From positions 1 to 62,280 of the forward strand of contig JACPEG010000043.1 in assembly GCA_016183615.1 (NCBI GenBank): a stretch of 62,280 nt of DNA, written 5' to 3'. Positions 34,459 to 44,387 of the stretch are shown here, in pieces (the stretch's first letter is position 1; every line of letters starts with the position of its first letter). Under the pieces are notes generated by a model. It searched no databases, was not told where the DNA came from, and saw nothing but the letters and a program-made list of their open reading frames with translations. The translations under genes and the position numbers were made by a program. The stretch is from Betaproteobacteria bacterium (GTDB lineage: Bacteria; Pseudomonadota; Gammaproteobacteria; Burkholderiales; UBA6910).

Positions 34459-35508
34459 TCACCTGCTGGTCTTTTCCCATGCCGCGTCGGGGCCCCGCCC
34501 AAGGCAGTGCACCTTACCCTCCGAGCGCAGATCGTGGAGCGCCCGGACCAGCGTCCGGTGGCTGATGCCCTTGCAGGCCCGCGCCAAGTCTCCAATGGTA
34601 AAACGCGGCGGAAGGTGGGCCACCGCATTTCGCACCAGTTCGCGCTTCGCGCCCCTGGCCGAAGCGATGGTGCCGACGCGGGCCTCGAATTCCTTGTACG
34701 CCGCGATCAACGTACCGAGAAAATACTCGAACCACGGCCGCAGGTCGTGGCGGCCGTCGTGCCAACCCTGGGAACTCCGGTAAAGTGCTTCGTAATACGT
34801 CTCCTTGCTCTGCTCGACGATTCGCTCCAGGCTAATGTAGCGGCCTGCTCCATATCCGCTCTGATACAGGAGCAGCAGGGAGAGAAGTCGGCCAAGGCGA
34901 CCATTACCGTCGGTGAACGGATGAATACATTCGAAATCGAGTACGAAGGCGGCAATAAGCACGAGCGGATCGGTCTTCCGCGCGTCCAGTTCACTGTTGA
35001 AGGACTCTACCAGGCGCGCCATGAATTCCGGGGTCGCCAGCGCCGACACCGACCGGAAGCGAACGACTTGCCTGCCGTCGGGGCGGACCTCCAGGATGGC
35101 GTTGTCCCTGGTTTTCCATCCACCCGCCTTTTCGCGGGTGTATTGATAGATTGTCCTGTGCCAATCCCGGATGAGACTGGTGGAAAGCCGCAGGCGCGCC
35201 GAATCGGAATGGATCAAGGCGAGCACATCTCGATATCCCGCGACTTCCTGTTCCGAGCGGTCACGCGGTTTCGCCCGCTTCAGCACCAATGGATCAATCC
35301 GGCCGGGGGCGACGGTTACACCCTCGATGCGGTTTGAAGACTCCACGCTCTGCACGATCGCCGTACGCCTCAGTGTTTCCAGAACCTCCGGCGACTGCTG
35401 ACTGTAGAGCGCTTCCCGCCCGCGAAATTCGCCCAAGGCTCGTACCGTGGCCAGCAACCCATGGGAGACGGGCATTTCGTACAGGTAGCCGTGTTCGAAG
35501 GACTTCAT
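34459..35508 (-). CDS. Fic-family AMPylation protein with N-terminal inhibitory motif and C-terminal wHTH
   Basis: The 349-residue protein has the Fic core HPFTDGNGRLGR, all residues of HPFx[D/E]GNGRxxR present. The N-terminal helix carries SSNRIEG, the (S/T)xxxE(G/N) self-inhibition motif. A C-terminal helix-turn-helix (FTIGDLARACKGISHRTLVR) follows. The layout (Fic-N, Fic, wHTH) is common in stand-alone Fic proteins that may modify themselves or a partner protein. Neighbours give no target. Confidence 0.88.
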   Translation of the reverse strand: MKSFEHGYLYEMPVSHGLLATVRALGEFRGREALYSQQSPEVLETLRRTAIVQSVESSNRIEGVTVAPGRIDPLVLKRAKPRDRSEQEVAGYRDVLALIHSDSARLRLSTSLIRDWHRTIYQYTREKAGGWKTRDNAILEVRPDGRQVVRFRSVSALATPEFMARLVESFNSELDARKTDPLVLIAAFVLDFECIHPFTDGNGRLGRLLSLLLLYQSGYGAGRYISLERIVEQSKETYYEALYRSSQGWHDGRHDLRPWFEYFLGTLIAAYKEFEARVGTIASARGAKRELVRNAVAHLPPRFTIGDLARACKGISHRTLVRALHDLRSEGKVHCLGRGPDAAWEKTSR

Positions 35509-35615
35509 TCGTTTTTCCTCTTTTCCGCGCCAATGACGACTTCGAAACGCAATGCATTGTGAATTGGTTTGGTGGAACCAACCGCAAAAACCCCTTAAGG
35601 GGGTGCGAGTCTAGG

Positions 35616-36026
35616 CTAACCCAAGATGCGTGACTGCGGATATTCCGGCAGCCCGTCGCACAGCCGGATCCATGGCAGCCGCCGGCTCGCCCAGATGTGG
35701 TCCTGGGGTGAAACGCACTCCGGCTGGTCGAGGCTTCCCAAGGTGACGTCGATCACTTCCGGGGAACGGTCGAACCGGAAAGTGAGCGGGGTGCCGCAGC
35801 TCATGCAGAATCCGCGCACCGCCCTATCCGAAGATCGGAAGTACGCAGGCGTCCCATCGAGAAAAGCAAAGTCCGCGGCGCGAAAGCTGGCCCAGGATAC
35901 AAAGGCCGCTCCCGATGCCCGGCGGCAGATCCCGCAGTGGCAGTGGGTGACATTGAAGGGCTGACCTTGCGCCCGATAACGAATGACCCCGCACAGGCAA
36001 CCGCCCTCGTGCGTCTGGTCCTTCAT
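35616..36026 (-). CDS. GFA-family protein (S-(hydroxymethyl)glutathione synthase-like)
   Basis: The 136-residue protein binds zinc through the Cys pattern GGCLCGVIRY, HCHCGICRRASG and CMSCGTPL. The family is named for glutathione-dependent formaldehyde activation, but many members have other, unknown roles. It is 19 bases upstream of cca on the same strand. Confidence 0.85.
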   Translation of the reverse strand: MKDQTHEGGCLCGVIRYRAQGQPFNVTHCHCGICRRASGAAFVSWASFRAADFAFLDGTPAYFRSSDRAVRGFCMSCGTPLTFRFDRSPEVIDVTLGSLDQPECVSPQDHIWASRRLPWIRLCDGLPEYPQSRILG

Positions 36027-36045
36027 ACCTTCCTCCCGGGCAAAA

Positions 36046-37266
36046 TCAGGCGTTGCCGCCGAACACCCGCTGCTTGATGGCGGTGATCCGCGCCTCGTGG
36101 ATCCGCGCCTGGATTTTCACCGCGTCGGTGAGCCCCGCGGCCAGCGCCCCTGCGTCCACGCTCTTCGCCGCGGCAAGCGCCTGGCGCAGCCGCTCCGCCT
36201 GGGGATAGGACCGTTCGGCGTAGCCGGGTCGCCCGTGAAAATCGCTGGCGCAGGCGCGAATAAACTCCTCGAAGCGTTCGGGACGCCGGAACGCGTCGGT
36301 CATCTCGAGCAGCCGTACCAGGGTCCCGGGCCGCAGCTCCAGTGCCCGGTGAATGTCCCCGTGCAGGCGGGCCGTGAGCACGCCCAGCTCCTTGCAGTCC
36401 ACCGGCGCCCGGATGCGTTCGCACAGGCCCTTCACCAGGTGCGCGCTCTTCGCCTCGTGGCCGTGGTGATGGGGCCACTCCGCCTGGGGCGTCGTGCCCT
36501 TGCCCAAGTCATGGGTGAGCGCCGCGAAGCGCACCGGCAGAGAATAATCCCGCGAGGCCGCGTGATCCACCACCAGCATGATGTGCAGTCCGGTATCGAT
36601 CTCCGGGTGATGCTCGGGAGGCTGGGGCACGCCGAACAGGGCATCCACCTCCGGCAGGACCCGGGCCAGCGCCCCGCACTCCCGCAGCGCATAGAACATG
36701 CGGGAAGGTTTCTTCTCCCGCAGTCCGCGGGCAAGCTCCTGCCACACCCGCTCCGGCACCAGGTGCTCCACCTCGCCGTTGTGCACCATCTCGCTCATGA
36801 GCTTCTGCGTCTCCGGGGCGATGTGGAAGCCGAAGCGGGCCGCGAAGCGCGCGACCCTGAGCACTCGTACCGGGTCCTCCACGAACGCCGGCCCCACGTG
36901 GCGCAGGATGCCCGCCTCCAGGTCCGCCACGCCGCCGAAGGGATCGATGATGTTGCCGTGCTCGTCCTTGGCAATGGCGTTGATGGTGAGGTCGCGCCGC
37001 GCCAGGTCATCCTGGAGAGTGACTTCCGGGGACGCGTACACCTCGAAGCCCTTGTAGCCGCGGGAGGTCTTGCGCTCGGTGCGGGCCAGCGCGTATTCCT
37101 CGCCGGTCTTCGGGTGCAGGAACACCGGGAAGTCCTTGCCCACCGGGCGGAAGCCCAGGCGCACCATCTCCTCCGGGGTGCTGCCCACCACCACGTAGTC
37201 GTGGTCCTGGACCTTGAGCCCCAGCAGCTCATCGCGCACTGCGCCGCCGACGGTATAGATTTTCAT
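36046..37266 (-). CDS. cca: CCA-adding tRNA nucleotidyltransferase
   Basis: Cca adds and repairs the 3' CCA of tRNA. The 406-residue protein has the nucleotidyltransferase signature YTVGGAVRDELLG, the metal-binding DHDYV, the RRDLTINAIA basic motif, and the C-terminal HD domain (IDTGLHIMLVVDHA ... ALTHDLGKG) typical of the Escherichia-type enzyme with phosphohydrolase activity. Length is normal. Confidence 0.96.
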   Translation of the reverse strand: MKIYTVGGAVRDELLGLKVQDHDYVVVGSTPEEMVRLGFRPVGKDFPVFLHPKTGEEYALARTERKTSRGYKGFEVYASPEVTLQDDLARRDLTINAIAKDEHGNIIDPFGGVADLEAGILRHVGPAFVEDPVRVLRVARFAARFGFHIAPETQKLMSEMVHNGEVEHLVPERVWQELARGLREKKPSRMFYALRECGALARVLPEVDALFGVPQPPEHHPEIDTGLHIMLVVDHAASRDYSLPVRFAALTHDLGKGTTPQAEWPHHHGHEAKSAHLVKGLCERIRAPVDCKELGVLTARLHGDIHRALELRPGTLVRLLEMTDAFRRPERFEEFIRACASDFHGRPGYAERSYPQAERLRQALAAAKSVDAGALAAGLTDAVKIQARIHEARITAIKQRVFGGNA

Positions 37267-37333
37267 GGGGACAGATTAAATCACAGAGGCGCGGCCGCAG
37301 GGTGCGCCGCGTGCGCTCCGGCGGCGACCGGCG

Positions 37334-37420
37334 CTAGCGCTCGAACTCGGGAATGGTCTCGGCCTCGGCCCGGGCGGCGGCGATCCATTCCTGAAGCGCC
37401 GGCAGGCCGATGACGAGAAT
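37334..37420 (-). pseudogene. Possible glutathione S-transferase C-terminal remnant
   Basis: A short frame ending TAG 37334-37336 encodes LPALQEWIAAARAEAETIPE near its end, which resembles the last helix of bacterial glutathione S-transferases (PAMQEW-type tail). There is no upstream GST sequence and only a TTG could start it. It begins just after the NDUFA9-like gene's stop. The match is short, so it may be chance. Confidence 0.3.
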
Positions 37421-37440
37421 CAATTTCCGCGCCCCGCCCG

Positions 37441-38382
37441 TCAGCGCCGCGCCTTGTAGCGGAACCAGCGGTAGCGGGCCCGGGGCGTACCCTCGGCGAG
37501 GTACAGCGGCACCACCGTCTCCATCGGGGCGGGCTGGAATCCGAAGACTGCCGGGAAATCGCAGTGACACACGTTGTCCACCTTCATCGACCGGTAGTTG
37601 TCCCGGGTCATGAGCTTGATGGGCATCATTTCCATGAACAGGGCCTGCAGGTAGGACATCTGGTCGCCGAGCCCGATGATCGGGCGGTCGTGGCCGGTCA
37701 ACCGGCACACGTATTCCACCAGCTCCCGCAGGGTGTACGCCTTCGGCCCGCACAGATCGTAGCTCGCGCCAAAGGTCTGCGGATCGGCAAGGCTGCGGGC
37801 GAAGGCCTGCGCCACATCCTCCACGAACACCGGCTGGAATCTGGCGTTGGGACAGGCCAGCACCAGCACCGGCAGCAGCGCCGCCAGCGCGGCGAACAGG
37901 TTGAGGAAGCTGTCGTCGCGGCCGAAGATGACCGACGGCCGGAAGACCGTGGACTGCAGTCCCGACTCCCTCACCAGCTTCTCCGCTTCGCCCTTGGTGC
38001 GCAGGTACTCGCTGGGGCCGCCGGGATCGGCATTGAGCGCGCTCATGTGAACCAGGCGGGAGATGCCGTTCGCCTTTGCGGCGGCCACGATGCGCCGCGG
38101 CAACTCCACGTGCGCTTTACGGAAATCCCCGGGGTGCAGCTGGTGGAGAATGCCGACCAGGTTGATCACCGCGTGCATTCCGGAGAGCACCCGGTTCAGG
38201 TCCCGGTCATCGTGGACGTCGGCCTGGATCACGTCCACGGTCGGCAGCACCAGCAGCTGCTTGGCCCGCTCCCGGTTGCGGCTCGGCACCCAAACGTCGA
38301 GGCCCTCCGCCGCGAGCAGATGCACCACGTGGCGGCCGACGAATCCGCTGCCGCCGATGACGCATACTTTCTGGATGTCCAT
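37441..38382 (-). CDS. Complex I NDUFA9-like atypical SDR, NAD(P)-binding
   Basis: The 313-residue protein has the nucleotide-binding start KVCVIGGSGFVGRHVVHLL, the strand INLVGIL, the segment VHMSALNADPGGPSEYLRTK (Tyr-x3-Lys), and VFRPSVIFGRDD. It matches the atypical SDR group that includes the NDUFA9 accessory subunit. In many Betaproteobacteria it sits between slt and cca, as here. Substrate is unknown. Confidence 0.85.
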   Translation of the reverse strand: MDIQKVCVIGGSGFVGRHVVHLLAAEGLDVWVPSRNRERAKQLLVLPTVDVIQADVHDDRDLNRVLSGMHAVINLVGILHQLHPGDFRKAHVELPRRIVAAAKANGISRLVHMSALNADPGGPSEYLRTKGEAEKLVRESGLQSTVFRPSVIFGRDDSFLNLFAALAALLPVLVLACPNARFQPVFVEDVAQAFARSLADPQTFGASYDLCGPKAYTLRELVEYVCRLTGHDRPIIGLGDQMSYLQALFMEMMPIKLMTRDNYRSMKVDNVCHCDFPAVFGFQPAPMETVVPLYLAEGTPRARYRWFRYKARR

Positions 38383-38456
38383 GGGCTCCCCTGAATTCTT
38401 CTTTGCTGACAGGCGGCTATTTTACCCCATCGGGATGTGGTGGACCGGGCGCCTAG

Positions 38457-40427
38457 CTAGCGCTCCTCCTCCAGGGCCGGCTCGTCGGCCACGCCCGGCA
38501 GGATGGTGCCCATGCGCGCCGTCAGGGATTCCAGCTGCTGGCCGAAGGCGCTGGCGTAGTAGGTGGCGTTGCTCATCACCTTCTTCACGTAGTCCCGGGT
38601 TTCGTTGAAAGGAATGGTTTCGGCATAGATCGCCCCCTCCATCGGCCGCGCGGCCCGCCATTGGCGCGCCCGGACCGGGCCGGCGTTGTAGGCCGCGGAG
38701 GCGAGGACCGGCTGATTGTCGAGAGAGGTGAGCACATGCTTGAGGTACCAGGTCCCCAGCGCGACGTTCACATCGACCTGGCTCGCCAGCGACTTGCGGT
38801 AGCGCTGCATGCCGAGCTTGCGCGCGACCCAGCGGGCGGTCGCCGGCATGAGCTGCATCAGGCCCTGGGCCCCGGCGCTCGATTTGGCGTCGCTCACGAA
38901 GCGGCTCTCCTGCCGGATCAGGCCGTACACCCAGGCTTCGTCCAGCCCCAGCTCGCGCGCCTGGTCCCGCAGGACCTCCCGGTAGGGCGCGAGAAAACGC
39001 AGGCCGAAGTCGTGAAGCTGCAGGGTCTTGTCGGCGGTATTGATGGCCCGGTCCCATAACTGGTTGCGGCGCGCCACTTCCGCGGCCGCCAGCAGCTGCC
39101 GGTCGTCGAATCCGCGAATGACCCAGACCCATTCCCGGGTGCCCTCGGTCCGCAAGTCGAGCCGGTAGAGCGCCAGCGCGCGCCGCACCCCGGGGAGCTG
39201 CTGCACGGCGCGGATCTCGCCCGGCCCCGGCTTGTAGCCGGCGGCGGGTACGCTCGTCGCCTGGCCGAGATCCTCGGCGGCGAGCTGGCCGTAGAAGTGA
39301 TGCTCGGTGGAAAGCGGCGCCAGCAGGGCGTCCGCTTCCGCAGCGCGGCCCAGTTCCCTCAGGGCCCGCGCCTTCCAGTAACGCCAGGCGGGAACGCGCT
39401 GCTCCCGCTCCGACATGGCGTCCACCGCCGCCGCGACTTCGTTCCAGTTTTTCGTCCGCAGCCCGGTCCGCACGCGCCAGGCCAGCTGCTCATCGCTGAG
39501 CGGCGTGAGCGCCGCGGCCTCCTGGTACCACTTCACCGCTTCGGGTTGATGGCGGCGCGCCGCCTGGTAGGCGAGACCCGCGAGGAAATAGCCCTGGTCG
39601 GCCTCGGAAAGCTGGTCCCTGATGCGGGTGAAAAGCAGATGGGCCTGGTCGGTGGAGCTGCGCGCCACCCGCTGCAGGGCGAACAGGGCCAGCTCCTTCC
39701 CGGCGCGGCTCCCGAGGTCAGGCCGGCGCTTTTCCAGGTAGCGCCTGGGATTGTCGTAGACGGCGTCGAGCAGCCGCTCGCTCAGGGCCTGCCGGTCGGG
39801 CAGGTAGCGGTTCGCGCGTTTCGCGACCTGAACCTGGCCGGCCTCCAGGGCCAGCCGGATGCGCGCCCACACGTCCTCGTCATTGACCAGGCCGCCCGAG
39901 ACCAGGGCGTCGAACAGCGGACCGCAGCTCTCCGGGGCCTCGCGCCCGGTGAACCACGGGCGGCGCACCTCGTACAGGGCCTCCCCGTCCTGCTGCCCGA
40001 AGAACCGGGCCTGCAGCGCGTAGCAGGTGAGCTCCGGATCCTCCTGGTAGAGCTCCGGATATTCCTCGTTGAAGAGCTCCCACGCGCCCTGCTTGCCCAG
40101 CACCTTCAGCCACTGGCCGCGCATCTGGTCCGCGAGCAGCGTGCCGGCGTAGCTGTGCAGAAAATCCCGCACGGCGGCGGGCTCGGCGTCTTCGAGCCTG
40201 AGCCGAAGTTGCCAGTAGGCGAGATAGGGCTCGAGCACATGGCCGCGCAGGCGCCCGGCTTGGCTGTCGAGCCGCGCCACGTCCCCCACGCGGAAGGCCT
40301 CCCGGGCCGCGAGAAAATCGTCGTCCGGGCTGGAAGGAAGAGCGGCCGTCGCGACCGTAAGCAGGCCCGCGGCGAGCGCCGCGCGGGTGATGTCTATAAT
40401 TCTCTTGAGGAGCCTTTGCTGCATCAC
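38457..40427 (-). CDS. slt: Soluble lytic murein transglycosylase (Slt70-like)
   Basis: The 656-residue precursor has a signal peptide (AALAAGLLTVATAALPSS), a large helical superhelix of the SLT70 U-domain (about 30-480), and the C-terminal lysozyme-like domain with the catalytic Glu in GLIRQESRF, AGAQGLMQLMPATA and SAAYNAGP. It cleaves peptidoglycan in the periplasm to form 1,6-anhydromuropeptides. It is divergent from the aldehyde dehydrogenase gene 29 bases away. Confidence 0.92.
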   Translation of the reverse strand: MMQQRLLKRIIDITRAALAAGLLTVATAALPSSPDDDFLAAREAFRVGDVARLDSQAGRLRGHVLEPYLAYWQLRLRLEDAEPAAVRDFLHSYAGTLLADQMRGQWLKVLGKQGAWELFNEEYPELYQEDPELTCYALQARFFGQQDGEALYEVRRPWFTGREAPESCGPLFDALVSGGLVNDEDVWARIRLALEAGQVQVAKRANRYLPDRQALSERLLDAVYDNPRRYLEKRRPDLGSRAGKELALFALQRVARSSTDQAHLLFTRIRDQLSEADQGYFLAGLAYQAARRHQPEAVKWYQEAAALTPLSDEQLAWRVRTGLRTKNWNEVAAAVDAMSEREQRVPAWRYWKARALRELGRAAEADALLAPLSTEHHFYGQLAAEDLGQATSVPAAGYKPGPGEIRAVQQLPGVRRALALYRLDLRTEGTREWVWVIRGFDDRQLLAAAEVARRNQLWDRAINTADKTLQLHDFGLRFLAPYREVLRDQARELGLDEAWVYGLIRQESRFVSDAKSSAGAQGLMQLMPATARWVARKLGMQRYRKSLASQVDVNVALGTWYLKHVLTSLDNQPVLASAAYNAGPVRARQWRAARPMEGAIYAETIPFNETRDYVKKVMSNATYYASAFGQQLESLTARMGTILPGVADEPALEEER

Positions 40428-40456
40428 AACAACTTCCCTGCCTAGGATACCACGCG

Positions 40457-41821
40457 ATGCCCTACGTCAGCCTGAACCCCGCCACCAATCGCGTGTTGAA
40501 AACCTTCGTGAGCTGGGACAGCCGCCAGCTGGCTTCCGCGCTGGAAAGAATCCGCGTGGCCCAGGCCGGCTGGGCCGCGTGCGGCGTCGCCGAACGCGCC
40601 GCCCCGATGCGCCGGCTGGCCGAGCTGCTGCGGACCCGCGTGGCCGACTACGGCGCCCTCGTCACCCTGGAGATGGGGAAAATCCAGCGGGAAGCCCGCT
40701 CCGAGGTGGAGAAGTGCGCGCTGGCCTGCGAATACTATGCCGATCACGCGGCGGCCTTCCTCGACCCCGAAATCATCGAAACCGACGCCGGCAGAAGCTA
40801 CGTCGCCTACCCGCCGCTGGGCACCGTGCTCGGCATCATGCCGTGGAATTTTCCGTTCTGGCAGGTGTTCCGTTTCGCGGTGCCGGCCCTGATGGCGGGC
40901 AACGCCTGCGCGCTGAAGCATGCCTCCAACGTGCCCCAGTGCGCGCTGGCCATGGAGCAGGCGTTTCGCGATGCGGGCTTTCCGGAACATCTGTTCACCA
41001 CGCTCCTGATCGAAGCCTCCGACGTGGCCGATGCGGTGGCCAGCCACCACGTGCACGCGGTGACCCTCACCGGCTCGGAGCCCGCCGGGCGCAAAGTGGC
41101 GGCGGCGGCCGGCCAGCATCTGAAGAAATGCGTGCTGGAGCTGGGCGGCTCCGATGCCTTCATCGTGCTCGACGACGCGGACCTCGACTTCGCCGTGGCC
41201 CAGGGCGTGCGCTCCCGGTACCAGAATTGCGGCCAGTCCTGCATCGCCGCCAAGCGCTTCATTTTGACGCCCGGAATCGCCGATGCGTTCCTGGAAAAAT
41301 TCCGGCAGAAAGCGGATGCCCTGAAGGCGGGAGACCCCCGGGACGAGAAAACCGACCTGGGACCGATGGCGCGGCTCGATCTGAGGGACGAGCTGCACCG
41401 GCAGGTGACCGACTCCATCGCCCAGGGGGCAAAGGCGGTGCTGGGCTGCGCCCCGCTTGCCGGCGAAGGCGCGTTCTATGGCGCTTCGATCCTCGACCGG
41501 GTGACGCCGCGCACCCGGGCCTACCACGAGGAGCTGTTCGGGCCGGTGGCCCTGATCATCCGGGCCCGGGACGAAGACGACGCGTTGGCGATCGCCAACG
41601 ACTCCCACTTCGGGCTCGGCTCCTCCCTCTGGAGCCACAACGCGGAGCGCGCCGAGCAGCTCGCGGCCCGGATCCAGGCCGGATGCACCTTCATCAACGG
41701 GATGGTGAAATCGGACCCGCGGCTGCCCTTCGGCGGCGTCAAGGCCTCCGGCTTCGGCCGGGAGCTGTCCTACCACGGGATCCGCGAGTTCGTGAACGCG
41801 AAGACGGTATGGATCCGGTAG
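40457..41821 (+). CDS. NAD(P)-dependent aldehyde dehydrogenase, succinate-semialdehyde dehydrogenase-like
   Basis: The 454-residue protein has ALDH motifs PWNFPFWQVFR, TLTGSEPAGRKVAAAAG, the general base in LELGGSDAF, and the catalytic Cys in NCGQSC. It is in the Sad/GabD-like group, with the short N-terminus (YVSLNPATNRVLKTF) typical of Sad. Succinate semialdehyde is the probable substrate. Confidence 0.88.
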   Translation: MPYVSLNPATNRVLKTFVSWDSRQLASALERIRVAQAGWAACGVAERAAPMRRLAELLRTRVADYGALVTLEMGKIQREARSEVEKCALACEYYADHAAAFLDPEIIETDAGRSYVAYPPLGTVLGIMPWNFPFWQVFRFAVPALMAGNACALKHASNVPQCALAMEQAFRDAGFPEHLFTTLLIEASDVADAVASHHVHAVTLTGSEPAGRKVAAAAGQHLKKCVLELGGSDAFIVLDDADLDFAVAQGVRSRYQNCGQSCIAAKRFILTPGIADAFLEKFRQKADALKAGDPRDEKTDLGPMARLDLRDELHRQVTDSIAQGAKAVLGCAPLAGEGAFYGASILDRVTPRTRAYHEELFGPVALIIRARDEDDALAIANDSHFGLGSSLWSHNAERAEQLAARIQAGCTFINGMVKSDPRLPFGGVKASGFGRELSYHGIREFVNAKTVWIR

Positions 41822-41923
41822 GAGTCGCGAATGAATTCGCTCCTACAAGCGGGTTGTAGGAGGGGATTTATCCCCGACCTTACCGGCATCGCCGACCCAG
41901 GTCGCGAATGAATTCCCTCCTAC
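41819..41923. repeat. Three TCGCGAATGAATTCGCTCCTAC-type repeat units
   Basis: Related units are at about 41819-41846 (an imperfect palindrome centred on GAATTC), 41855-41878 and 41900-41923. They share TAGGAG and GAATTC-type cores and are typical of small intergenic palindromic repeats in Proteobacteria. They separate the convergent aldehyde dehydrogenase and ilvA genes, and the last unit overlaps the ilvA stop. Confidence 0.7.
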
Positions 41924-43431
41924 CCCAGGAACAGCTTGTAGGCCGGATTCTTCGTCTCTTCCCAGTAGCGGTAGCCCAGATCGTCGAGAAAGGCCTTGAA
42001 CTGGGCCTTGTCCTGGGGCGGCACCTGCATGCCCACCAGCACCCGCCCGTAGTCTGCGCCGTGATTGCGGTAGTGGAACAGCGAGATGTTCCAGTCGTGG
42101 CGCATGCTGTTCAGGAAGTTCATCAGCGCCCCAGGGCGCTCCGGAAACTCGAAGCGGTAGACCACCTCGTTGTCGATCTGGGGCGCGTGGCCGCCCACCA
42201 GGTGCCGCAGGTGCAGCTTGGCCAGCTCGTCCTCGGTGAGATCGAAGGTGGGATAGCCGTGCTTCTTCAGGGACTCCACCAGCTTCAGGGATTCCCCCCG
42301 GTTGTGCACCTGGACGCCGACGAAGACATGGGCCTCTGTCGCGTCGGCGTAGCGGTAGTTGAATTCGGTGATGTTGCGGTTGCCGATGAGGGAGATGAAC
42401 TTCCTGTAGGCGCCGGGCCGCTCCGGCAGCGTCACCGCCAGCACCGCCTCCCGCCGCTCCCCCACCTCCGCCTGCTCGGCCACGAAGCGCAGCCGGTCGA
42501 AGTTCATGTTGGCCCCCGAGGCCACCGCCACCAGGGTCTTGTCGCGGAGCTTCTCCCGCTCCGCGTAGGCCTTGGCGCCGGCAATCGCCAGCGCCCCCGC
42601 CGGCTCCAGGATCGAGCGGGTGTCCTCGAACACGTCCTTGATGGCGGCGCAGGTGGCATCGGTGTCCACCAGCACCACCTCGTCCACCAGCTCCTTGCAC
42701 AGGCGGAAGGTCTCCTCCCCCACCTGCTTCACCGCGACCCCGTCGGCGAACAGCCCCACCTGGGAAAGCCGCACCCGGTGGCCGGCCTTCAATGACCGGG
42801 CCATGGCGTCGGCGTCGGTCGGCTCCACCCCGATCATCTTGATCTCGGGCCGCAGCCGCTTCACATAGGCGGCGATCCCCGAAATCAGGCCCCCGCCGCC
42901 AATGGCGACGAAAATGGCATGAATCGGCCGGGTGTGCTGGCGCAGGATTTCCATGCCGATGGTGCCCTGCCCGGCGATCACCTCCGGGTCGTCGTAGGGA
43001 TGGACGAAGGTGAGCCGCTCGCCTTCCGCCAGCTCGATGGCCCGGGCATAGGCCTCGTCATAGGAATCCCCGTGCAGCACCACCGCTGCGCCCCGGGCCT
43101 CCACGGCCTGGACCTTGATGGCCGGGGTGGTCACCGGCATGACGATGGTGGCCCGGCAGGAGAGCTTCTGGGCCGACAGCGCCACCCCCTGGGCGTGATT
43201 GCCGGCGGAGGCCGCGATCACCCCGCGCTTGAGCGCCGCCCTGGGCAGGTTCGCCATCTTGTTGTAGGCCCCCCGCAGCTTGAAGGAGAACACCGGCTGC
43301 ATGTCCTCGCGCTTGAGCAGCAGCCGGTTGTGGATGCGCTCCGACAGATTGGGCGCCGGCTCCAGCGGGCTTTCCAGCGCCACGTCGTAGACCCGGGCGG
43401 TGAGGATTTTTTCCAGATAGTCGTTTTTCAT
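41920..43431 (-). CDS. ilvA: Threonine dehydratase, biosynthetic
   Basis: IlvA deaminates threonine to 2-oxobutanoate, the first step of isoleucine synthesis. The 503-residue PLP enzyme has the Schiff-base Lys51 in [20 protein letters not shown], and the phosphate loop [11 protein letters not shown]. Two ACT-like regulatory domains follow ([39 protein letters not shown]), which bind isoleucine and valine. Length is full. Confidence 0.95.
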   Translation of the reverse strand: MKNDYLEKILTARVYDVALESPLEPAPNLSERIHNRLLLKREDMQPVFSFKLRGAYNKMANLPRAALKRGVIAASAGNHAQGVALSAQKLSCRATIVMPVTTPAIKVQAVEARGAAVVLHGDSYDEAYARAIELAEGERLTFVHPYDDPEVIAGQGTIGMEILRQHTRPIHAIFVAIGGGGLISGIAAYVKRLRPEIKMIGVEPTDADAMARSLKAGHRVRLSQVGLFADGVAVKQVGEETFRLCKELVDEVVLVDTDATCAAIKDVFEDTRSILEPAGALAIAGAKAYAEREKLRDKTLVAVASGANMNFDRLRFVAEQAEVGERREAVLAVTLPERPGAYRKFISLIGNRNITEFNYRYADATEAHVFVGVQVHNRGESLKLVESLKKHGYPTFDLTEDELAKLHLRHLVGGHAPQIDNEVVYRFEFPERPGALMNFLNSMRHDWNISLFHYRNHGADYGRVLVGMQVPPQDKAQFKAFLDDLGYRYWEETKNPAYKLFLG

Positions 43432-43539
43432 ACTGCGTGGAGACGAACGGAAGGTTCTAAGGCTAGCAGGATTTCAAAATTGTGCAAAACCCCCGTTGCC
43501 GCTATGCTTGGCCCCTGTTTGCAACCACCCATCCCCGAC

Positions 43540-44199
43540 ATGACCCAGGACGAACTGAAACAGGCGGTGGCGAGCGCCGCCCTCCGGCACGTGGTGGACG
43601 GCGCCGTCATCGGCGTCGGCACCGGATCCACCGCCAATTTCTTCATCGAGGGGCTGGGCCGGATCAAGGCCCGGATCGAGGGGGCGGTGGCCAGCTCCCA
43701 GGCCACCACGGAGCGCCTGAAAAAGCTCGGCATCCCGGTGTTCGATCTCAATGCCGTGGACGAGCTGCCGGTGTACGTGGACGGGGCCGACGAGATCACC
43801 GAGCACCTCGCCATGATCAAGGGCGGCGGCGGGGCGCTCACCCGGGAAAAGATCGTGGCCGCGGTCGCGAAGAAGTTCGTGTGCATCGCCGACGAGTCGA
43901 AGCTGGTGGGGGTGCTCGGGAAGTTCCCGCTGCCGGTGGAGGTGATTCCCATGGCCCGCGGGCACGTCGCCCGGGAGCTGGTGCGGCTCGGGGGCCAGCC
44001 GCGGCTGCGGGAGGGGTTCGTGACCGACAACGGCAACCTCATCCTCGACGTCCACGGCCTGAAGATCCTCAATCCGGTGGAGCTGGAGGGCACCCTCAAC
44101 CAGATCACGGGCGTGGTGACCAACGGCCTGTTCGCCCGGCGTCCGGCGGACGTGCTGCTGCTGGGCACCGCGGGCGGGGTGCGTACTGTTACCCGCTAG
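43540..44199 (+). CDS. rpiA: Ribose-5-phosphate isomerase A
   Basis: RpiA interconverts ribose 5-phosphate and ribulose 5-phosphate. The 219-residue protein has [17 protein letters not shown], the active-site block [21 protein letters not shown] and NGNLILDV. The start ATG at 43540 begins [11 protein letters not shown]; the frame is open far upstream but only as a shadow of ilvA on the other strand. Confidence 0.95.
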   Translation: MTQDELKQAVASAALRHVVDGAVIGVGTGSTANFFIEGLGRIKARIEGAVASSQATTERLKKLGIPVFDLNAVDELPVYVDGADEITEHLAMIKGGGGALTREKIVAAVAKKFVCIADESKLVGVLGKFPLPVEVIPMARGHVARELVRLGGQPRLREGFVTDNGNLILDVHGLKILNPVELEGTLNQITGVVTNGLFARRPADVLLLGTAGGVRTVTR

Positions 44200-44334
44200 T
44201 GTCCCGGCCCGCAAGTGCGCGCAGGTTGGCCGTGGGGCCGGAACTCCTTTCCTGTGACCTGACCGGCGCAACCGGCGTTGCCGTTGCGCCCTACGGCCAG
44301 GCTTCGCGGTGACAGAACGAGGGGCGCAACAATA

Positions 44335-44371
44335 CTGTCACACTCGGCATCCAGAATATTGGGGCTATAAT
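44335..44371 (+). promoter_or_regulatory. phoU promoter region with perfect -10 and a Pho-box half site
   Basis: TATAAT at 44366-44371 lies 16 bases before the phoU ATG at 44388. CTGTCAC at 44335-44341 matches one 7-base Pho-box half, but the second half expected 11 bases later is poor. PhoB control is therefore uncertain. Confidence 0.4.
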
Positions 44372-44387
44372 TCCTGAAGGCGGGGCA

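Noticed and set aside
44335..44371. Full Pho box at the phoU promoter
   Set aside because: Only one CTGTCAC half is present and the second half at the expected spacing does not match, so PhoB control is not claimed.
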